64,000 nucleotides of DNA from positions 288,199 to 352,198 of the forward strand of contig CANQLV010000001.1 in the NCBI GenBank assembly GCA_947624785.1, in the 5' to 3' direction. The notes under the pieces were generated by a model. That model was not told the origin of the DNA. It worked only from the letters and a program-made list of their open reading frames with translations, and did not search any database. This stretch comes from Akkermansia muciniphila. GTDB taxonomy: Bacteria > Verrucomicrobiota > Verrucomicrobiia > Verrucomicrobiales > Akkermansiaceae. Positions 42,567-50,748 of this stretch are shown piece after piece. Position numbers and translations under genes: made by a program. The number at the start of each line of letters is the position of its first letter. The first letter of the stretch is position 1.

Positions 42567-43643
42567 TCAGGAGGCAGTGGCCAGTTTTTCCAGTTGTTTG
42601 TGGACGGCTACAAAATAGCCCCATGTAAATTCCTTGCCGGCCTTGCGGGCGGTCGTGGCGCCGGAGCGCATGCGCTTGGTATAACGTCCTAGGCCGTACT
42701 GCTTGACCATTTCCTGCACGATTTTGAGCGTGGCCGGGTCGGGGTCCGGCAAGCCGAACGCCTGCCAGACGCGCTGCTGGTCGGCATAGGTGATGTTCTT
42801 GGGCAAGTAGATATTGATGCCGCGCAGGATGGTCTGGCTCAACACTCCTTCCCAGCTCGCAGGCATCCCATGCCATTTTACCTGTCCGTTTTTGGACTGC
42901 CCGGAAAGGGTCTTCCCCCATACATCCGTGCCTACCAGGGCCATGCCGCAATGCGTTTCATCATAGATTTCCCTCAGGGTTTCTATGGTTTTGAGGCCCC
43001 GCGCTCCGGTCATGCACACCTGATGCACTTCGTCAAAAATCAGGAGATGGGACGGAGTAACCGTCTGCTTGATACGGTCCACCATCTTTTCATAGCGAAG
43101 GTTTTGCCCAAGGCCCAATTCACGGGCAATCAGGTTCACGACACGCAAGGCGGATGGGGACGTGGGTATGCGTACCAGCACCACACGGCTTGTGTCGCAA
43201 CCGGCTTGACGGTCGGCAATATCCTTGCGCCGCTTGTATTCTTCGCAAGCCCAGGTTTTGCCGATTTGAGGGTTCCCCACCAAGCTGACAATCTCCTGGT
43301 ACTCCACGGAGTATTCAAATGCCTGGGTGATTTTGCGGAATATGTCCGTATCAACAAAAGGAATGCCCGCAACCCACGTTTTGTTGTTGTACCTGCGCCG
43401 GAAGTTGGCAATGCTGTTCACTACCTGGTCCGGAGCGGCTTCCCGGCTCTCATAAAAGAGTTTGGAAAGCGTGGAGGGGGAATAGCCCACAGTTTCGGCG
43501 GTTTGCTTGAGCGTCCATTTTTCCTGTTTGGCCGTCGCCACCAGCCAGGAAAGCAAGTCCTTGGTCCGTGGATCGTAGCCGGATGCCGCCAGTGATGCGG
43601 CGTAATTGTCCCAGAGGGATTCGGTTGTTTCTATTGCGTCCAT
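42567..43643 (-). CDS. MuB-like AAA+ ATPase (target selection)
   Basis: A 358-residue protein with an N-terminal helix-turn-helix (TLKQTAETVGYSPSTLSKLF, residues about 44-63) and an AAA+ domain: Walker A LVGNPQIGKT (residues 121-130) and Walker B HLLIFDEVHQV. MuB-type proteins coat target DNA, stimulate the transposase and give target immunity. Size and domain order match MuB. It follows the transposase gene by 37 bp on the same strand. Confidence 0.9.
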   Translation of the reverse strand: MDAIETTESLWDNYAASLAASGYDPRTKDLLSWLVATAKQEKWTLKQTAETVGYSPSTLSKLFYESREAAPDQVVNSIANFRRRYNNKTWVAGIPFVDTDIFRKITQAFEYSVEYQEIVSLVGNPQIGKTWACEEYKRRKDIADRQAGCDTSRVVLVRIPTSPSALRVVNLIARELGLGQNLRYEKMVDRIKQTVTPSHLLIFDEVHQVCMTGARGLKTIETLREIYDETHCGMALVGTDVWGKTLSGQSKNGQVKWHGMPASWEGVLSQTILRGINIYLPKNITYADQQRVWQAFGLPDPDPATLKIVQEMVKQYGLGRYTKRMRSGATTARKAGKEFTWGYFVAVHKQLEKLATAS

Positions 43644-43680
43644 ATTGTTATTGGTTTGGTTGTTGTTTGAAAAAAGAGCT

Positions 43681-45720
43681 TTAGCCGGGGATCATGTCTT
43701 CCAGGGAAAGGTGATATTCCGCTCCTGCTTCTGGCTCCGGTTCGTCTTCCCTGTCAGGCAAGGATGGAGCGGCGAACACGTCCACGCCGGGGACAGAGGG
43801 GGCGCCGGGCAGCGCGTCCCGGTCATCCGGGAGAACGTCAGGCTGCTGGCGCGCCAGACGGAGCACGGCATCATTGTGTTCCTTGAGAGCCGCCGCGCTT
43901 TCCCTGGCGGGGGCATTGCGGACTTTGTAGTCCATCATCAGATCAGCGCGGCGGGAAGCGATCAGGCCCATTTGGGATTTCACGGCGTCCTCGTCGTTCC
44001 GGGCGGCGGCCACGCTCAACGGAGCCGCCCCCAGGATGCCGCCGCGCTTGTCCAGCACGATCACCGTGTCCGGCTTGAACGGGTTGATCACTACGTCGTG
44101 CTTGTCGTCCGCCAGTTCATGGCGGCGCCCGTCGTCAAGGTCTGTATAATAGGCGTGATAGATGCGCGGTTCCGGGGAAAGCGTTTTGTCCTGCAAGGTC
44201 ATGTACCCCCGTTTGACGGTCAGGGTACGCACCTTTTCCGGTCCCAGCAGGGTGACGTACAGGTCCAGCGGTATGCGCCAGAGTTGCTTTTTGCCCTGTT
44301 CCCACACGGCGGAGGGAGACAGGCGCGTTTCCCGGAGGCGGGAGGGATCGGCCAGCACCAGCGCGCGGATGGCCTGCCATGCCTGCAATTCCGCCTGTCC
44401 CCTGGTGGGATCGGGAAGCTTGTTCTCCGGCGTCCAGACGCCTTCCGCCAGCGCGTACTCGCGGATCATGTGGCCGCATTCCCGCCAGCCTTCCAGCATG
44501 TGGTTGGTGCGGTTGTTGATGATGGCGTACACGTCCCGCAGAATCAGACTGAACTGGTAAAAATCCAGGAAGGGGGATTTGATCATGTCGGCATACTCGC
44601 CCAGGCGCGGCAGCGCCTTGCACAGCTGGTTCTGGTAGGCGATCATGCCGTCGGTGCTTTCCGGCTGGCGGCGGTCGCGGCCTGACTGTCCGGGCAACGC
44701 CCCCAGCACATTGTGAATCAGGCTGTGCAAGCATTCGATCATGGCTTTATAACGGGGATTACCCGCGCCGCGTCCGGCCCAGCCGCCCATCAGGGCGTTG
44801 CCGGCTCCGGTTATGCCGCCCATGCCCACGCGGATCACGCCGCCCGTGCGGTCGTGAAGCGCCGCAATGTATTTTTCTGAAAGGTTGGCCGTGCCGTGTT
44901 CCATCATCAGCAGGCAGCCATCTGGGTGGTAGCCGGTGGAATAAAGGATGTTGGCCAGGAAGAGGCGGAACATTTCATTATCCAGCGCTTTGCGTTTCTT
45001 GGGATCATCCGGCAACGTCACAAAGGGCATGTGCCCCCAATCGAACCGGCAGCCGGACGCAACGTCATGGGCGCCGAATTCCAGCACGCGCACAGGCTTG
45101 CCTGCAAAGGTGACGTAGTGGTCATGCCATACGTCGTCGAACATGTATTGACCTCCCACGGGCAGCCCCACGCGGGAAGTGCGCACGTAAGGCAGCACGG
45201 CAGCGGCGGCGCGCGATCCCCATTTGCCCTGCTGTTTTTCGGCTTTGGTGCGGGCCAGCACTTTGCGGAGATTGGCCGCAGAGCATCCGGGCGGCAATGT
45301 GGCTTTGGTCCAGTCCTCGAACCCCGGCACTTGTTCCCGGCCGGAAATGATGCGGTGCTGGATTTCCAGAATGCCCTGCTGTTCCGATCTCTGGTGCTTG
45401 TCCAATATGGCCTTGCCCCAGGCAATGAAACGGGGGGAATGCACTCCCGTGTCGGCGGTGCGGGATTTAAGCGTGTTGCCGTTCACCAGGGCGCGCCAGT
45501 TGCCGGGGTCTTCCCGCCAGGCATAATATCTTTTTTTGGCAAGCCCCTTGCTGCACCCCATGGCCTTGGACAGCCGGTCGATGATGCCGCCCGTACCGCA
45601 TACCGGCAAGCCGGAAGGCAAGTCGGAAAGGGCCGCCAGCCAGCAATAAACCCGGTCGCGGGTAGGCATGTCAAGTGCCAGCCAGTCTGGATCATGGGCA
45701 GGTACGGGTACTTTTTTCAT
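43681..45720 (-). CDS. MuA-like DDE transposase
   Basis: A 679-residue transposase. The catalytic RNase H-like core begins near QYMFDDVWHDHYVTFAG (Asp195/196). The Glu of the third position is in YKAMIECLHSLIHN (Glu329). The second acidic residue, usually Asp in a DNG motif, appears to be Glu274 in LLMMEHGTANLS. The C-terminal third has the Mu-transposase beta-barrel pattern (LDLYVTLLGPEKVRTLTVKRG) and an Asp/Glu/Pro-rich tail that in MuA contacts MuB and ClpX. It starts at ATG 45720, 6 bp after the upstream stop. Confidence 0.9.
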   Translation of the reverse strand: MKKVPVPAHDPDWLALDMPTRDRVYCWLAALSDLPSGLPVCGTGGIIDRLSKAMGCSKGLAKKRYYAWREDPGNWRALVNGNTLKSRTADTGVHSPRFIAWGKAILDKHQRSEQQGILEIQHRIISGREQVPGFEDWTKATLPPGCSAANLRKVLARTKAEKQQGKWGSRAAAAVLPYVRTSRVGLPVGGQYMFDDVWHDHYVTFAGKPVRVLEFGAHDVASGCRFDWGHMPFVTLPDDPKKRKALDNEMFRLFLANILYSTGYHPDGCLLMMEHGTANLSEKYIAALHDRTGGVIRVGMGGITGAGNALMGGWAGRGAGNPRYKAMIECLHSLIHNVLGALPGQSGRDRRQPESTDGMIAYQNQLCKALPRLGEYADMIKSPFLDFYQFSLILRDVYAIINNRTNHMLEGWRECGHMIREYALAEGVWTPENKLPDPTRGQAELQAWQAIRALVLADPSRLRETRLSPSAVWEQGKKQLWRIPLDLYVTLLGPEKVRTLTVKRGYMTLQDKTLSPEPRIYHAYYTDLDDGRRHELADDKHDVVINPFKPDTVIVLDKRGGILGAAPLSVAAARNDEDAVKSQMGLIASRRADLMMDYKVRNAPARESAAALKEHNDAVLRLARQQPDVLPDDRDALPGAPSVPGVDVFAAPSLPDREDEPEPEAGAEYHLSLEDMIPG

Positions 45721-45726
45721 AGTGGC

Positions 45727-46536
45727 TTAAACTGCGGGGAAAGGGATTGATGGGAGGCCGTCGCCGTGACCGGCAAACACATCCGCCACAGGAAGGTTGT
45801 TCGGATTGCTGGGGCGGTCCTGGGCGGATTTGCGGGCGGCCTGTACCTGGTCCAGGGTGGAGCGCAGCACGATTTCCAGGGCGGCCAGGTCGTCCTTGTC
45901 CAGTAGAGCATGGCGGCCAAGATCGCAGAATTCGCTTAAGCCCTGGCAAAGTTTGTTTTTGGCATAGGCGGCCAGCTTCCTAGCTTCCGCGAGTTCCGCT
46001 TCTGGATCGGTTTCTTTTTCCCTTGCCGGGCGTCCGTCAGGGTTGCCGGATGCCTGGAATCCGTGAGATTTGGGCGGAGTGACCACGCCAAAGTCAAAGT
46101 AGGCTTGCCGGAGACTGTCAGCGTCGGAAAGCTTGCTGATCTCTTCCAGCGTGCGGGCGTCTCGGCGTCCGCTTTCTATAAGCGCCACATCCACCGTGCC
46201 CAGCCTTTTGGCGCGCTTGAGCACTTCCCGGTGGAGTTTCATGTATTTTTGAGCCGTCCTTTTATCAAAAACGAACCATGATTCGCTTTTGGGGCTATCC
46301 TTTTTACTATTAAATAGTTTTTGAAAATCACCATGTTGAGAGGCGGATTTCATTCTACCTAGCAACCCGCCCAACACCACCGCCGTCATCCAGCGTTTTT
46401 GTTCAAGGTTTTGAATCTGATTTGTCAATCCGGTGATTTGGCCGTGGAGCGCGTTGGCCCGGACGATTGCAATTTCCCAATCCCGGTTGGTAGTTGTCAC
46501 CTCATTTTGAGGCATGATCTGAATCTCATATTTCAT
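45727..46536 (-). CDS. DUF3102-like phage protein
   Basis: A 269-residue protein from ATG 46536 (MKYEIQIMPQNEVTTTNRDW). It has a helical N-terminal half with VLGGLLGRMKSASQHGDFQKLF followed by FDKRTAQKYMKLHREVL, the pattern of DUF3102-type proteins (a chain that is HGxW-like and SxRTAQxYM-like). The C-terminal half is coiled and charged (AELAEARKLAAYAKNKL). These proteins are common in early regions of transposable phages; their job is unknown. It lies just upstream of the transposase. Confidence 0.65.
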   Translation of the reverse strand: MKYEIQIMPQNEVTTTNRDWEIAIVRANALHGQITGLTNQIQNLEQKRWMTAVVLGGLLGRMKSASQHGDFQKLFNSKKDSPKSESWFVFDKRTAQKYMKLHREVLKRAKRLGTVDVALIESGRRDARTLEEISKLSDADSLRQAYFDFGVVTPPKSHGFQASGNPDGRPAREKETDPEAELAEARKLAAYAKNKLCQGLSEFCDLGRHALLDKDDLAALEIVLRSTLDQVQAARKSAQDRPSNPNNLPVADVFAGHGDGLPSIPFPAV

Positions 46537-46768
46537 CTTTGAATTTTCTGAAAGCGATTTTGATTTTGCGCATGGCGGCGCGCTCAATGCTGAAAACCCG
46601 TTGCCGGGTCAGGCCCAGATAGAGGCCAATTTCGCGCTGTGTCAGGCTGCCGGCATGATCCAGGCCATAATGGCGCCGGAATTCCGGCACCCGCCAGAGG
46701 GCCTGCCAAATGGCCCATTCTTCCTCCGTCATGGGGGTGTTCATGTTCACGTCGGCCTCAGGTTGCAT
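46526..46768 (-). CDS. Sigma-70-region-4-like helix-turn-helix protein
   Basis: An 80-residue protein from ATG 46768 (MQPEADVNMNTPMTEEEWAI); ATG 46744 is also possible. The C-terminal part LTQREIGLYLGLTRQRVFSI followed by ERAAMRKIKIAFRKF is a sigma region 4-like HTH. It overlaps the next gene by 11 bp. It may be a transcription activator of the early operon. Confidence 0.6.
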   Translation of the reverse strand: MQPEADVNMNTPMTEEEWAIWQALWRVPEFRRHYGLDHAGSLTQREIGLYLGLTRQRVFSIERAAMRKIKIAFRKFKDEI

Positions 46769-46772
46769 GGCG

Positions 46773-46937
46773 TTACTTGGTGAGGGGTACAGGCAACACG
46801 GCGGTGCGGGCATCCTTGAGGCCCTCGCGGATCTGGGCGGCTTCCTTGTCCAGGCAATACACCACCGCCCAGGCCACCAGCCAGCCCATCAGGGCCATAA
46901 CGGCAACGGCTCCAGCAAATTTTGCAATGTCCCGCAT
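46773..46937 (-). CDS. Small membrane protein of the early operon
   Basis: A 54-residue protein (MRDIAKFAGAVAVMALMGWL, then VAWAVVYCLDKEAAQIREGL) with one transmembrane helix and a charged tail. It is too short for most gene callers but its stop lies 4 bp before the next start and its start 13 bp after the upstream gene. Confidence 0.55.
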   Translation of the reverse strand: MRDIAKFAGAVAVMALMGWLVAWAVVYCLDKEAAQIREGLKDARTAVLPVPLTK

Positions 46938-46950
46938 AGTGATATTGATG

Positions 46951-47169
46951 TTAATGGCGGAGGCGTTCAGGAAGCTTGCTAATCCTGTCCAGCAGAGCTT
47001 TACTCTGTCTTATCCCTGTGAGGACGCTGGCCAAGTGCTGGTAACAGACACCTAATTCCGGGGCAGCTGTTCTATAGCTCCAGCCCTTGTCCTTGAGTTC
47101 TTGCCGTGCTTTCACCAGATTCCCGGTCAGGGCTTTGGCCTTGTGTTTCTCTTGTGCTCGTGCGAACAT
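46951..47169 (-). CDS. Ner/Cro-like early regulator
   Basis: A 72-residue basic protein with a helix-turn-helix (WSYRTAAPELGVCYQHLASV). It is the first gene of the leftward operon and is divergent from the repressor across 54 bp, the position of Ner or Cro in transposable phages. It probably represses the repressor promoter. Confidence 0.65.
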   Translation of the reverse strand: MFARAQEKHKAKALTGNLVKARQELKDKGWSYRTAAPELGVCYQHLASVLTGIRQSKALLDRISKLPERLRH

Positions 47170-47223
47170 AAGAAATCAGATATACGATTTATGAATTGAG
47201 AGCAAGGAAGAAATATCATAATT
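47170..47223. promoter_or_regulatory. Divergent control region between Ner/Cro-like and repressor genes
   Basis: An AT-rich 54-bp region with partly repeated TACGATTTATGAATT- and ATCATAATTATGAAT-type sequences, suited to hold operators for both regulators. No promoter boxes can be assigned with confidence. Confidence 0.5.
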
Positions 47224-47538
47224 ATGAATTTTTCTCACAGACTGATGGAGGCAATGGTGCGGAAAGGCATTAACCAAAAAGAGCTTTCAGAAATTGCAAG
47301 TGTTCCTCAAGGAGCTATATCAAACTATTGTAATGAGAAAGGCATGCCATCCTCGGAGGTGCTTTATAGGCTATCAAAAGCACTGGAAGTGTCTATGGAA
47401 TGGCTTATATCTGGAGAAACATCTCGCACAAAAGATCCTGCCCCGCAGGACAATCATTGGCGAGACCGCGCTCTCAAGTCTGAAGAGAAGCTGAAGATGC
47501 TGAAATCAGCCATGCAGGGGTGGCTGAAAAAAATTTAG
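47224..47538 (+). CDS. CI-like phage repressor
   Basis: A 104-residue protein with an N-terminal HTH of the XRE/CI class (KGINQKELSEIASVPQGAIS, then NYCNEKGMPSSEVLYRLSKA) and a short charged C-terminal helix. It lacks the large C-terminal protease domain of lambda CI, so it is a small repressor. It is divergent from the Ner/Cro-like gene and is the first gene of the rightward unit. Confidence 0.8.
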   Translation: MNFSHRLMEAMVRKGINQKELSEIASVPQGAISNYCNEKGMPSSEVLYRLSKALEVSMEWLISGETSRTKDPAPQDNHWRDRALKSEEKLKMLKSAMQGWLKKI

Positions 47539-47607
47539 CAAAAATGTTCGCGGGGGAACAGTTCTCTTGACATAACCAAAAAAAAATAAGAAGTTGCCGG
47601 AAATAAT

Positions 47608-48585
47608 ATGAGTGAAGAGATAGCTATGAAAGGATCTGAATACGAACTATCTGGTGATTTTTTTATCAAATTATCACACGATGGAGTTATGACATCACGT
47701 TCCTTAAGGGATGTTCTGAGCGGATTAGATAGCGTAATAAAAAGTTGTACTCCGATTCTTTCCGAGGTATATCAGGAACGGGTAGCATTGGAAGGGCTTG
47801 CCATTGGATCAATACAATCAGGTAGTTCTTGGTTAAAAAAACTCAAGTTTATTACTGAAAAAACTCTACCAGCATTGAATAGTATGGATCCAAAAATCGT
47901 TATTCCCATCTGTCTTGCCGCTGTCTTATGGAAGGGAATAGACGTTTTTAAAGAGGGCGGTAGAACGAATAATTTGATAGGAAATGATATCCGTATAGAA
48001 AACAATGCTCCCATCATTATTGGGGAAAATACGTCTCCACAACTCAAGGAAGTATTACTAAGACAATATCCAGGACGAGAAATGGAAATAGATGCGGTTT
48101 TAGAGGCTGTGGATAAAGCCTTGGAAAAAAAAGTTACATTGTTTGAATCAGCAAAAAAAGGATTAGTTAAATTAAAATCCCCTAATGGACAACCTGTTTC
48201 CGCAATTACTTTGGGAAATGAAGAAGAAGGGTCTGCATTACCGCCGCCAATTTTGACACAAGATCAGTTAAATTTTGTGCCTGATAAATACGAAGAGCCG
48301 GAACAAAAGGAGCAAAAAGCCTTTTTTGGTGGAGTCTTGTTAAACGTAACGCGAATGAGCAAGAGTAAGGAGAAAGTAAGTTGGTCAGCACAAGTAGAGG
48401 AGGATGAAAATATACCTTTACCTAAAACAGTAAAACAGCTCATTGTTGATTCACCAGAATTACAAAAAGAGATATTCGCCCACTCTCTAGATAGGCCTTT
48501 TCGTGCAGATATTTATGCTGTTTATATCAGAGATGGTAAGGGAAATCCTATTTATAAGAGGTACATTTTAAAATCCATAGAATAA
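47608..48585 (+). CDS. AT-rich hypothetical protein in the lysogeny module
   Basis: A 325-residue protein of unknown role. The N-terminal third (FFIKLSHDGVMTSRSLRDVL, GLAIGSIQSGSSWLKKLKFI) has an alternating strand/helix pattern with a Gly-Ser-Ser core. A hydrophobic segment follows (IVIPICLAAVLWKGIDVF), then a helical middle (KEVLLRQYPGREMEIDAVLE) and a beta-rich C-terminal domain (FFGGVLLNVTRMSKSKEKVS). It differs from its neighbours in base composition (lower GC). It could be a lysogenic-conversion or superinfection-exclusion gene. Confidence 0.6.
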   Translation: MSEEIAMKGSEYELSGDFFIKLSHDGVMTSRSLRDVLSGLDSVIKSCTPILSEVYQERVALEGLAIGSIQSGSSWLKKLKFITEKTLPALNSMDPKIVIPICLAAVLWKGIDVFKEGGRTNNLIGNDIRIENNAPIIIGENTSPQLKEVLLRQYPGREMEIDAVLEAVDKALEKKVTLFESAKKGLVKLKSPNGQPVSAITLGNEEEGSALPPPILTQDQLNFVPDKYEEPEQKEQKAFFGGVLLNVTRMSKSKEKVSWSAQVEEDENIPLPKTVKQLIVDSPELQKEIFAHSLDRPFRADIYAVYIRDGKGNPIYKRYILKSIE

Positions 48586-48617
48586 AGGATATTTGTAATT
48601 TGGAGAAAAATAGTAGG

Positions 48618-49079
48618 ATGAAAACATGGCAGATATACACTCTAATTGGCCTTGCGGCATGTATAACCTTGATGCAAGCATGGACCACTTACCGTATGGT
48701 GCAATCAGAGGCTGTATTTCCAATGAAAGCAGTTCAATATCTAAAGAAGAAAGAGTTTGATAAACAGTTAAATACATTAAAAACAACTACTTATTACTGG
48801 AGAGCTATCCCAAAAGATCAATTGACGGAAGAATATGTACAAGAAGAAATAGACAATGATGACCTTGTAAAAAAGGGGAGTGTTGATCGAGATACTGTTG
48901 AAGATAATCTCCACAAATTACTAGATCCTATTTACGATGAAGAATATGTCGGTACTTTGTACGAAACTGATAAAGATGTAGTTATCGTTTACAAGAAAAC
49001 AGAAACAAGCCACGCTACCACGGAAGACTTTTTCTATCATGATCCCAATAATCCAGAGGATTGTGATCCTTTCAAATAA
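48618..49079 (+). CDS. Single-pass membrane protein, second gene of the AT-rich cargo
   Basis: A 153-residue protein from ATG 48618 (MKTWQIYTLIGLAACITLMQ) with one N-terminal transmembrane helix and an acidic exposed domain (DQLTEEYVQEEIDNDDLVKK). The frame also opens at TTG 48600. No family is recognised. It follows the previous gene by about 30 bp and is followed by a strong terminator, so the two form a unit. Confidence 0.55.
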   Translation: MKTWQIYTLIGLAACITLMQAWTTYRMVQSEAVFPMKAVQYLKKKEFDKQLNTLKTTTYYWRAIPKDQLTEEYVQEEIDNDDLVKKGSVDRDTVEDNLHKLLDPIYDEEYVGTLYETDKDVVIVYKKTETSHATTEDFFYHDPNNPEDCDPFK

Positions 49080-49100
49080 TCTTTCCTACATTCCTCTTAC

Positions 49101-49134
49101 AAACCCCATGCAATATCATTGCATGGGGTTTTTA
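49101..49134. terminator. Bidirectional intrinsic terminator closing the lysogeny/cargo unit
   Basis: A perfect 14-bp stem (AAACCCCATGCAAT 49101-49114, ATTGCATGGGGTTT 49118-49131) with a 3-nt loop and continuing T run. It isolates repressor and cargo from the late genes. Confidence 0.92.
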
Positions 49135-49180
49135 CATGGCCTGAAATATTGGAACAAGGCTGTTGCCCGTGTGTTATATT

Positions 49181-49438
49181 ATGCACATGGACGCAAATAT
49201 CACTCGCTGGGTGAAGGGGGGAACTTGTGGAGTGACGGAGGCCGCCCGAATCCTTGGTTACAGCCAGGACACCGTGCGCCGGATGATAGAGGACGGCGAA
49301 TTGATCGGTTGGCGTGCCAGGCGCGGAGGCCGTAAATTTTTGATGTACAGGGCGCAAGTAAAAGATGTCGCATCCAGGGCGCAGGCTCAGGCGGTGCAGT
49401 ATGCGCGGGACATGCAGCAACTGACGCTGCCCCTTTAA
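49181..49438 (+). CDS. Excisionase/MerR-type DNA-binding protein
   Basis: An 85-residue protein from ATG 49181 (an alternative ATG lies at 49187). It contains a winged HTH of the excisionase class (CGVTEAARILGYSQDTVRRM, then IEDGELIGWRARRGGRKFLM), with a short helical tail. It is the first gene after the terminator and may control the late genes, as Mor/C-type activators do in Mu, although it is not of that family. Confidence 0.7.
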   Translation: MHMDANITRWVKGGTCGVTEAARILGYSQDTVRRMIEDGELIGWRARRGGRKFLMYRAQVKDVASRAQAQAVQYARDMQQLTLPL

Positions 49439-49441
49439 TTT

Positions 49442-49503
49442 TGCCGCAAATGCCGCAAATACAGCTTTTGCGGCAAACGCCGCTTTTGCCGCAAACGCCG
49501 CAG
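49442..49503. repeat. TGCCGCAAA-type direct and inverted repeats
   Basis: TGCCGCAAA or GCCGCAAA appears at least four times and TTTGCGGCA once in about 60 bp. TGCCGCAAAT at 49451 can pair with TTTTGCGGCA near 49466 to form a hairpin. It lies between the excisionase-like gene and the holin-like gene. Confidence 0.55.
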
Positions 49504-49534
49504 CACCATCCGGGAAATGGGCTAAACTGCCCAC

Positions 49535-50164
49535 ATGAACGACGCGCAAAAACAAGATTTTGGAGCTGCAACGGATAGTGGAACGCATGACGAACAAACC
49601 CTCACGTTGGGAAACGTCGGGGTGAGCGAGCCGAAGGCGAACGAATCAAACGCCGGGGCAGCTGCCACGCAGCAAACGGCAAAGAATAATACGCCCTGGT
49701 ATTTGAGCCGGACATTTTGGATCAACGCTGCCGCCCTGGCCTCTTTATTGGTGCCGGCAGTGAGGGATTGGCTTGAATCCAACCCTGTGGAATTTACAGC
49801 CGCTCTTGGGGCGGTCAACGTATTGCTCCGGTTTGTGACCGTGGGCAAATATCAATTTGCGGAGCCGACCGGTGATCAGGATGGAGGCGTTGACGAGTCA
49901 GCGCCGAGAGCGTCCAACACGTCCTGCGCCGGCGGCTCCGCCCTCCTGCTGATGATCGGCATGTCCCTGGTTATGATGACCTGGGCTTGCAGCAGCGCGG
50001 ATAAGCAGACCGCCGCCAGCGTGGCTCTTACGGATGGCCAGGTGGTGGTCATCCGTGGCGGCTCGTCCCTGGTGGTGGACCGTGACAATCACAGCGTTTC
50101 CTGGTCCCAGTCCACCCCGGACGTGGTTGTGGTGCCGCCCGTGGTGCAGGCTACTTCCAAATAA
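49535..50164 (+). CDS. Holin-like membrane protein
   Basis: A 209-residue protein with a polar N-terminus (about 55 residues), a holin-like membrane region (WYLSRTFWINAAALASLLVP, then FTAALGAVNVLLRFVTVGKY) and a second hydrophobic segment with a Cys (LLMIGMSLVMMTWACSS), followed by a beta-rich tail. It lies directly before the amidase gene. It is probably the membrane component of the lysis cassette, but two functions may be joined here, as the second part resembles a small lipoprotein. Confidence 0.6.
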   Translation: MNDAQKQDFGAATDSGTHDEQTLTLGNVGVSEPKANESNAGAAATQQTAKNNTPWYLSRTFWINAAALASLLVPAVRDWLESNPVEFTAALGAVNVLLRFVTVGKYQFAEPTGDQDGGVDESAPRASNTSCAGGSALLLMIGMSLVMMTWACSSADKQTAASVALTDGQVVVIRGGSSLVVDRDNHSVSWSQSTPDVVVVPPVVQATSK

Positions 50165-50193
50165 TCGTTATTAACTTTGACTATTAACTAATT

Positions 50194-50748
50194 ATGAAAG
50201 TAGCACTGGACATAGGGCATTGCTCCACGGGCGACCAGGGCGCAGTAAGCCGCGACGGCCTGGCAGAGCATCCTTTTTGGGCGCAGTACACGCCGGCAAT
50301 CGTCAGAGAACTGGAAAAGCTGGGGCACCAGGTGCGCGTCTTCCGGCGCGAGGATTACAGCCGCAGCATCAAGAATGAATGCGTAGCCATCAACGCCTGG
50401 GGCGCCGATGTAGCCGTGAGCCTGCATCTCAACTCCGCCGATAGCCCAGCCTGTAAGGGGGGGCATGAAGTGGTGCACTACGACGGCAGCAAGAAAGGCA
50501 TTGCCCTGGCCAAAGCGATAGACGCGCAGTTTGACCTGATTGCGGAGCTGGCCGACCGCAACATACGGACGCCTTATGCCAACCGTGGCGACGTGTTTTT
50601 ACAGGGCACCGTGTGCCCGGCGGTGATTGTGGAAGGGGCGTTTTTGTCCGTGGATTCCGATGTGGAATTCTTGCATGAAAAGGGTGAGGTACTGGCTCAG
50701 GCCGTTGCTCACGGCATCCATGCTTACGCAGTACAATGTGGGGCCTGA
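50194..50748 (+). CDS. N-acetylmuramoyl-L-alanine amidase (Amidase_3), endolysin
   Basis: A 184-residue zinc amidase that cuts the bond between MurNAc and the peptide stem of peptidoglycan. Zinc ligands are in ALDIGHC (His9) and VSLHLNS, with the catalytic Glu in VIVEGAF and an intermediate REDYSR segment. It has no signal peptide, so it needs the holin-like neighbour for release. It overlaps the next gene by 13 bp. Confidence 0.9.
   Translation: MKVALDIGHCSTGDQGAVSRDGLAEHPFWAQYTPAIVRELEKLGHQVRVFRREDYSRSIKNECVAINAWGADVAVSLHLNSADSPACKGGHEVVHYDGSKKGIALAKAIDAQFDLIAELADRNIRTPYANRGDVFLQGTVCPAVIVEGAFLSVDSDVEFLHEKGEVLAQAVAHGIHAYAVQCGA

Noticed and set aside
43606..44685. Long plus-strand frame opposite the MuA-like gene
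   Set aside because: The minus strand has a complete transposase with ordered early-gene neighbours; the plus-strand product has no family signal.
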